Assembly (NCBI GenBank): GCA_018105865.1
Contig: CM030848.1
Location: 1,145,001-1,209,000 of the forward strand
Source: Metaphire vulgaris
Taxonomy: Eukaryota > Annelida > Clitellata > Crassiclitellata > Megascolecidae
DNA length: 64,000 nt
Direction: 5' to 3'
This document shows positions 57,501 through 64,000 of this stretch, in pieces. Numbering within the stretch: position 1 is the first letter of the stretch; every line of letters starts with the position of its first letter. The notes beneath the pieces are model-generated. The model saw nothing but the letters and a program-made list of their open reading frames with translations. It did not search any database and was not told the origin of the DNA. A program made the position numbers and the translations under genes.

Positions 57501-60340
57501 TTGTAGTTTTAAATTGCAACTTCTTCACTGCTTTAGAATAGTCGACTGATTTTGATCAGCTTGTGGATTGCAGGGACGCAGTGAATGATCTGGCTTTGCA
57601 CTTTTTGGCAAAGATGAAGATCATGGTTGTGAAGGATATTGAGCGCGAAGATATTGAGTTCGTGTGCAAGGTCAGTTGCATGTTCCGATTGCTTTGAGCT
57701 GTTATCTTGAACTGTATATTTTCTAGGAAGAATTGTAACCAAACTGAAGTGAGATATTTCTGTGATTTGAGTATAAAAATTTGCTCGATGGCAATAAAGT
57801 ATGTAGATCATTTTATCATTGTGAATGTACACTGCAATTGGTGGTGCTATATATTAACTGGTTTTCTGTGCTTGCTGTAGACTTTAAATTGTCGTCCCAT
57901 AGCAAGCCTGGATCACTTTCAGCCTGAAATGCTGGGCACGGCTGAATTGGTTGAAGAAGTGTCGGCCGGAGACAGCAAGATCGTCAAGGTTCATAATCAA
58001 GTCTTCCTTAAAATTTATTATGAATTTTTTTATAATTTAAAAAAGTACCATGCATTTCACTGCCGTTAAGGTGGCGTGCAGTCAACTAAACGAGTCTGAT
58101 CTTTGATATTAATGCCAATTCTTTTGTAGGAGATGTCAGTGATTTTATAGCTCCTATATTGTACTTTATTTCCGAGTCAACTACTTGTTGTGGAGGATTG
58201 TTGAACTTTTACAATACATAATTATAAAACTTTTATGTGAGCAGAAACTCTCATTAGATGGGTCAAGCATAACCCTAACTCATTATAGTAATGTAGTAAT
58301 GTAGCATGTCTGTTGTGTAGATGATATTTTGAATAGTGGCTGTAGCACTTTGTATTTGATTTGTCAAACTGCTCAGGTGAGTGGAATCCAGAATGCTGGA
58401 AAGACTATCACCGTTCTTGTCCGAGGTTCCAACAAACTTGTTCTGGAAGAAGCGGAACGTTCCATACATGATGCTCTTTGCGTAATTCGTTGTCTCGTGA
58501 AAAAGAGGTAACAACTACTTCTTGGCACTTGTTGATATTACTGTAAGGCATTCAGATTCTTTAAGTGCACAGAAATGTTATGACGGGTGTGTTTGTAGGT
58601 GTTTACAGCATATGTAATTGTGTGTGTAATTTATGTAATGTAAACTAGTGTAATTAATTGGGAATTGCATGGATAGAAGTGGTGAGTGGGTTCAAAATGT
58701 CAGATTTTGTGTAAGTCATAAATCGATGAAATAATATAACTGTAAAATTGTTGGGAATGCTTTGATATGAAATGACACTTTAGGGGCCATCCATATAGTA
58801 CATACGCAAAAAGGCATATTTTTGTACCCCTCCCCTGTTGAACCCCATACATTTTTTGAACCCCACCCCTATAGCACTGTGTCACAGTATACAGTACTGT
58901 GATTGTAATTCATCTTGATGTAAAACTTCTGTTTGTCGCAAAATATGGCTATAAAGCCATCAATACCAGAAATAACATTTACAGTATATTAGTGTCAACC
59001 CAAGCTTAAAAAGAGAAAATTACAGCATGAACATTTGAGCGTTGCATTAATTATGTTTTTATTGTGGTTAACACCGAGTTTGCAGTGTAGACTTACAGAG
59101 GGGCTGGTTGATTGTATCTGTTATTGAACAGAGCGCTGATTGCTGGTGGAGGAGCGCCAGAGATTGAACTGTCCCTGCGACTGATGGAATATTCACAGGC
59201 GCTGACCGGGATGGAGCAGTACTGCTTCCGAGCATTTGCCGATGCACTGGAAGTCATACCGTTCACACTGGCGGAAAATGCCGGACTCAATCCGATCTCG
59301 ACCGTGACGGAGCTGCGCAATCGCCACGCGCAGGGAGAGAAGACGGCCGGCATCAACGTCCGAAAGGTGCACAGAATTTGACTTTACTTGTCTATAACGG
59401 ACGGTCGCCTTCAGTGGGCTCGGGGTTTAAGAAATGCACGCTATGTCTAAGTTGTTCCAATCTGATTTTCTATCATGGTTCTTTTATGCGCAGTAGACAG
59501 GGTTTAATCTAGGCCGTTTTTGCCCCTTTGAAATTTCAAATAATTTTGGCATACTGTATCAATTTGGTTTTCCACCTAGCTGACTGCATCAGACCTTGGC
59601 CTTTGCAGATTGAACACTGGCAGTTGATTTACTGTTTAGTAGTTGAACATTTAAAGAATATCTGGTTTCCAGGGGCGATTACAAACATTTAAGAAATGCG
59701 TCGTCCAGCCGCTGTTATGCCATTCATTTGGCCGCAGAGACTGTTGTTCCAATCTGATTTTATTAAAATCATGGTTCTTACAGCCAATGACTGTCTTTTA
59801 TTTAAAATTGAGTTTATTTTGTAAAAAAATTCTGGAGGTTTAATTTCAGTGTAGATGTTGAGAAATTTAGCAGCAGAATTTGCTACGTTGAGAAAAAAGT
59901 TGCTCGGGCCGACTTTTGGCAGCCCGGCCCGCCCGTCACTCTTTTGGCCCGCCCGAAATTTCTTTTTCTTTAGGCCCGCCCGTTTCGCCCGCCAAATTTC
60001 CGCCCGCCCGGCCTGCTCATTTGGCACAATTTGCAATCAACTTTTGGGAAACAGCACTCCCAGATCCCCTAAAAGCTGACTTTTCCCCCGACCTTGTCAG
60101 TTTCCCCCCAGAGTCCTGATTGAACACTGGCAGTTGATTTACTGTTTAGTAGTTGCACATTTAAAGAATATCTGGTTTCCAGGGTGCGATTACAAACATC
60201 CTGGAATTGCAAGGATTTGCCTTGCCACACTGGAGTAAATATCCAGACCGCTGTTGGTTACTAGAGAGATCAGCGCCATTCATTTAGTCACATTAAAGAC
60301 TGTTGAAGCATTCTCAAGATTGACGCCTGGATAAATAAGT
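51582..60340 (+). CDS. CCT4: T-complex protein 1 subunit delta (CCT4); last exon damaged
   Basis: Twelve clean exons: 51582-51666, 52802-52854, 53313-53402, 53778-53886, 54409-54551, 55144-55265, 55840-55975, 57162-57301, 57574-57670, 57881-57988, 58377-58507, 59132-59366; 483 codons, all phases match. Start [16 protein letters not shown]. Group II chaperonin signatures: [31 protein letters not shown], catalytic GDGTTTVVV in exon 4, [45 protein letters not shown] and [10 protein letters not shown] in exon 12. CCT4 is one of eight paralogous subunits of the cytosolic TRiC/CCT ring that folds actin, tubulin and other proteins with ATP. The remaining ~42 C-terminal residues should follow NVRK, but the only matching DNA is two frameshifted copies at 59673-59780 and 60183-60340. 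As assembled, splicing to 60183 gives GAITNILE then an unrelated tail with stop at 60285. Confidence 0.93.
56301..56611. mobile_element. piggyBac-like miniature element in CCT4 intron 7
   Basis: CCCTTTCGCCCC at the left and GGGGTGACAGGG at the right, flanked by TTAA (56297-56300) and TTGA (56612-56615). Internal GCGGGGA/GCGGCCTTACGGGG repeats. No coding sequence. Confidence 0.55.
59673..59780 (+). pseudogene. CCT4: Damaged CCT4 terminal exon, copy A
   Basis: After an acceptor TTTCCAG, blocks encode TNI, VVQPLL (59700-59717) and AIHLAAETV (59719-59745), all expected in the CCT4 C-terminus, but in different frames with a few bases missing between them. Confidence 0.75.
60183..60340 (+). pseudogene. 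CCT4: Damaged CCT4 terminal exon, copy B
   Basis: After the same acceptor, GAITNILE (60183-60206) is intact, then sequence diverges; PLLVT- and SAIH-like blocks follow out of frame, and SILKID is readable at 60307-60324 in another frame. Copies A and B are damaged at different points. Confidence 0.75.
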
Positions 60341-60539
60341 CAAGATTTATTTAAAATGCTGTTGCAACGTTCAGTAAGATAGCTCACTGTTCTGTCTGTC
60401 TGCACTGTCTTACAGCCAATGACTGTCTTTTATTTAAAATTGAGTTTATTTTGTAAAAAAAAATTCTGGAGTAAAATAAATGTAATTTCAGTAGATGTTG
60501 AGAAATTTAGCAGCAGAATGCCATTGCTACTGTTGAGCT

Positions 60540-62500
60540 GTTGGAATCTGATGACCTATTTATACATTTTACTGCATATCACTATAGGGGAGTTATAACA
60601 TTTCAGAGGGTGTTAATATTCTTGTAGAATAAAGAGGTGGGGGTATTTATTACACGAGAGAAAGATGACTGGGGACATCTTTGTAAGAATGATATTAGTC
60701 AAAACAGACCGCTACAAAAGTGTAGACAAAATCTGTGAAATTTTCAAATCCATTTTAGAGGGATGGATTAGATTTTATTCCACTAATAAAATCATTAATT
60801 TAATTAATTTCAGGTCAACTGCATTGGAAGATAGAAACAGAAATCTGAAGAAACTTAATCTGATGGATGGCACTCTGTCTTTATCAGCGAATTATTCTGG
60901 CATATTTCATGCCAAATAATAAGAAGAGCACATTTTTTAATGTTGTGTGTGGCGTTTTATAGTTTAGGCCTCAAAATAAATTCATGATAAGGAAAGTCTA
61001 TCTCAGACTTTTCTGATAATTTCTTTAAAATAAACGTTTTTTTGTTCGATAAAGCATATTTTACATCAAAGCATGGACTTGATGTGATCCCATCTTTGCA
61101 TGTATAATTTTCACACATCATATAACCAACACATCATATTTTAAATTTAGTCTTAAGATGTACCTTTTTGTCTTGGCCAGGAGAGGGGAGTAAGACCAAA
61201 ATGACTTTGTTTATATCAAAGTTGAAGCACAACACAATGTTAATAAATACAAAAGAGACCCGGATATATCAAACTTGCTTGTTTAGAAATCTCGCCTATA
61301 TCTAGGCTACTTTTAAGTACTTGTTGATGAAGCCTGTTGGATATATCAAAGTTACGCCACTGGTTTAAATCAATGTTTGAGTGGCCCTCAAAGTGGGCCA
61401 TGTCAAATGAAGGTTTGAATGTTTTGAATGTTTCTGCAAGTAGGTGATTGGGTCAAAAATGCCGTGGCACTTAAGAGCATGGTGGCAATAAATGTGTGGC
61501 ACATTTGACTATTGGGGCTGTCCATTAATTACATCAACAAAATAGAGGAGGGGTTTGAAAAGTTTGACAGTTGCTGACAGGAGAGGGGGTCAAGAGAAGC
61601 TGACGTCAACAATTTCACTTTTTACAAATAATCAAAACAATAGGAAATTTCATGGAATACAATTTATTACAATGAAGAAAACCTGACAAGCAATAAAGTA
61701 ATTTTGACACTTGAAGAGCAAAAAAGGGGAAAATCTCATCACCACAAAAAAATAATGTAAACTTTTTAGGGTGACCTGTCACTGATCTTAGGGGGTCAAA
61801 AGTTGTTGACATAATTATAGGGGGGTCACTGAAAGTTGACAAAGGAGCAGAGGTAAAAAACTGCCCAAAAATTATTGGCATAATTAATGGATAGCCGCAT
61901 TCAAACTATGTTACATTACGATTCTACGCTCACACATGGCCTGAATAAAATACTCGTTACTAAAACCCTGCATTAAAAAATCAACTTAACGTCTCCCAGA
62001 TGCTGACACCAGCTGCAATATATAAAAAGTTCACTTAACAAAGCAGATTCATGTCTAGATTTTATTTCCAATACTTACTGTAATTAAATGACAGATAAAA
62101 ACAGCCTTCAAATTACAAGTAAAGCAGAAAGGATGTTATCAGAAAAACCTCATTTTTGGAGGAATAATGCCAAGCAGTTCAGCATCAATGTCATCATCAT
62201 AAACTGTCATCAAGAGAATAAGTTAAGAACGTGCTTTGAAGCAGATAACTGGGAAAAATTGATCAAATGCTTACTACAAAAAGCAAATCAAATGACATAT
62301 TAAACCCATTCACCCTCCATGCACCAATGAAAGTTTGATAGTTGTTGACAAGGGGGAGGGGTCAAAAATTGTTGACGTAATTAATGGACAGACCCTCACC
62401 AGTTTTGGACGAATCTCACGACTGGTCCGGGTTCAAATAGGGGGCAGACCCTGTGCCCCCCCACGGTTACACTAATGCCAGGCACACGTCATCTTACCTG
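60540..62500. other. Intergenic region between CCT4 and the last gene
   Basis: No convincing gene. The 84-codon frame 60665-60919 has no recognised similarity. Repeats of ATATATCAAA occur at 61263-61360. Element 61514-61898 is listed separately. At 62336-62480 there are further repeat pieces resembling 61800-61898 and 33620-33715. Confidence 0.5.
61514..61898. mobile_element. Candidate Harbinger-like miniature element
   Basis: GGGGCTGTCCATTAATTAC at the left, TAATTAATGGATAGCCGC at the right, inverted with few mismatches. ATT immediately flanks both ends, a possible 3-bp target duplication. Internal blocks (AAAATAGAGG..., TTTGACAGTTG.TGACAG) also occur at 38765-38860. Confidence 0.5.
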
Positions 62501-62508
62501 TCATGGCG

Positions 62509-64000
62509 TCAGCAATTCAAAATGAATGTTACATCGACAGGATCTTCAGTTTCACTATCAGTCCTGTCGGTGACAAAGCTGGATGCAGGACCATCACAAT
62601 TACCACTCAGTGCAACATCTCTAATAGCATCACCAGAGTCCAGATTCACAATAACATCAATTACAGGGGTCACCCTTGTTCTGACAAGCAGCTTCACCAA
62701 GATCTTTATACTCCGTTGCACAAATACCAGTAGTTTCTTCGTCTGTTGCTACATGAGCACTTATTCTACCTTTACAGTTGGTTTCGATGGCACAATAACC
62801 AGTGCCCTCTGCTTCAGTGCTCTTGATTTCTTGGGTGGTGGCTTGCACAAATTTGTTTCCAGCCGTCACCTCAGTTAAACAACTCTGAAGTTCTGTCACC
62901 TCTTTATAACTGTCATCGTCAAATGGCTCAACGGCTGTACTAAAGGCTACTGAAATGTTGCCACACTGCTCGACTGAATCACTGCTGACCACGTGAGCTC
63001 TAACATCAGTTCCGGAACAATCCAAAACCAAATGGGTTTCCTCAAGCTCCTCGGCATCTGATGATGCAGCTGACCAAAAGTCTGTGAGTTGCTGAACAGC
63101 TGGTAGTTTCACCAGCTGACCACTGTCATCTCCTGTGACAGCAAGTCCAGCTGAATCAGACCCTATACCCTCAGAACTTTTAGCTGCCTCACTAACACTA
63201 GCCTGAGACTGTATACCAGTAACTGCAGAAGAAGTAGAACTCTCAAAATTCTTGGGAGAAGAAGGTCTCGACGCCCAAGAGCCCTCGGGCAATCTAAGTT
63301 CAGTGGCTCGAGGGATTTCAAACCTGTCGGGAAAAGATGGTTCCAATGCAAACACACCCTCACTCCCTTCAACAGCAGAGGATTCGAAGGACTTGTCGTC
63401 AAGGAGCTTCTCATCATGCACAAGTTTTACATCCAGGGAGCTTTTAGCAGTTTCAGAAAGACAGGAATCCAAAACAGTTAATTGTTCCTCTAATTCACAG
63501 CTATGAACTGCTCCGTTGTGAATCTGGGAACTTTCAATACCATCAGCAACACAAGTTTCCATGCAATTGGGGCGGTTCACCATTTCCTTTTCCCCTGGCA
63601 GCAAAGACAGTGACTCTTCACGTGGACAGACATCTGACTCCAAGTCTTCGGTAAGCACAACTTTATCTGATTCCAGTGAACAAATGTTAATCAAACCTGT
63701 GTTTATTTCCGACGTTAAACCAACACTGTTAGACACGCACATTATCACATCATCATTACTGACCTCAAGTTTCTCAGGCAGATGCTCTTCAGATAATAAT
63801 TGTTTCTTGCCAAATGGCATCATATCGATAAAACTGTGGTCCTCTGGATCTTCATACGTCACCAGAGAACATGAAGCATCACCTAGACAACATACATCAA
63901 GAGGTTCCGAGGGCCTGACGTGCAATTTAACAATCGCATCATCTTCGGTTGAATGTACCAGGTCACAGGAAGGGTTTTCCATGTCAACATTGTTGATATC
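62509..64000 (-). CDS. Unrecognised acidic serine-rich protein, partial
   Basis: The frame is open from the window edge (DINNVDMENPSCDLVHS...) to a stop at 62657, at least 447 codons. Strongly acidic, rich in Ser, Glu, Asp and Val, with no visible membrane segment, zinc motif or repeat. The M at 63982 need not be the start, since the frame continues upstream. Past the stop another frame (62721-62509) continues in the same style (VIVNLDSGDAIRDVALSG...DRTDSETEDPVDVTF), suggesting a single-base indel near 62660-62720 or an exon border (GGGTGACC). A GTAAGA donor-like site lies at 62492-62487. Probably a large disordered region of a nuclear or adaptor protein, but I assign no function. Confidence 0.6.

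Larger units (their letters stand above)
59607..60520 (+). repeat. Tandem duplication spanning the CCT4 terminal exon
   Basis: 59610-59672 is repeated at 60118-60182 (intron end through acceptor), and 59780-59876 at 60410-60517 (downstream). Between them lie the two diverged exon copies. Material at 59880-60115 (GGCCCGCCCG-rich) is present only in the left copy. A further partial match to the exon lies in the intron at about 59424-59485. Confidence 0.85.

Noticed and set aside
60665..60919. 84-codon ORF as a gene
   Set aside because: No recognisable similarity, no splice partners, and composition typical of AT-rich intergenic DNA.

Overview
This looks like a stretch of the nuclear genome of an invertebrate animal. 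Genes are split into short exons with phase-matched GT-AG introns. Dinucleotide and trinucleotide microsatellites are frequent, and introns and intergenic DNA are packed with transposable-element remnants. The recognisable proteins are pan-metazoan, so I cannot name the species. AT-rich composition, tRNA-derived and LINE-like repeats and an abundance of hAT-type elements would suit a marine invertebrate such as an echinoderm, hemichordate, cephalochordate or lophotrochozoan, but that is inference.

Layout: (1) 1-9695, + strand: the 3' end of a gene resembling the C-terminal regulatory region of ankyrins, in four exons that all meet at phase 1. (2) About 9.7-16.9 kb: intergenic, with microsatellites and several hAT-like elements. 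(3) 16901-34146, + strand: golgin-84 (GOLGA5), all 14 coding exons from the MSWL start to the C-terminal membrane anchor; exon 1 carries an apparent frameshift. (4) 34.2-40.7 kb: a transposon graveyard with nested hAT elements, a tandem ~320-bp repeat and a LINE split by an element whose ends are made of 15-bp tandem repeats. (5) 50800-40720, - strand: complete MCM5 (15 exons, 735 codons). (6) 51582 to about 60.3 kb, + strand: CCT4 (TCP-1 delta), head-to-head with MCM5. Twelve exons are clean, but the last exon exists only as two damaged, tandemly duplicated copies. (7) 62509 to the window end, - strand: an unrecognised acidic protein, open at the window edge.

MCM5 is a subunit of the replicative helicase, CCT4 a subunit of the cytosolic chaperonin, golgin-84 a Golgi tether and ankyrin a membrane-skeleton adaptor. 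They do not form one pathway. MCM5 and CCT4 share a 781-bp divergent promoter region that contains a consensus E2F site on the MCM5 side.

The main discovery-type signal is the mobile DNA. I found seventeen elements with terminal inverted repeats and 8-bp target duplications (perfect or one mismatch), several nested inside each other up to three deep. There are also TTAA-flanked (piggyBac-like) miniature elements, a pogo-like element, LINE fragments, a tRNA-derived SINE and a long-armed foldback element in MCM5 intron 1. A short hairpin-forming motif, GACGACCTTTTTTGCTCGTC and variants, recurs in both orientations in several otherwise different elements.
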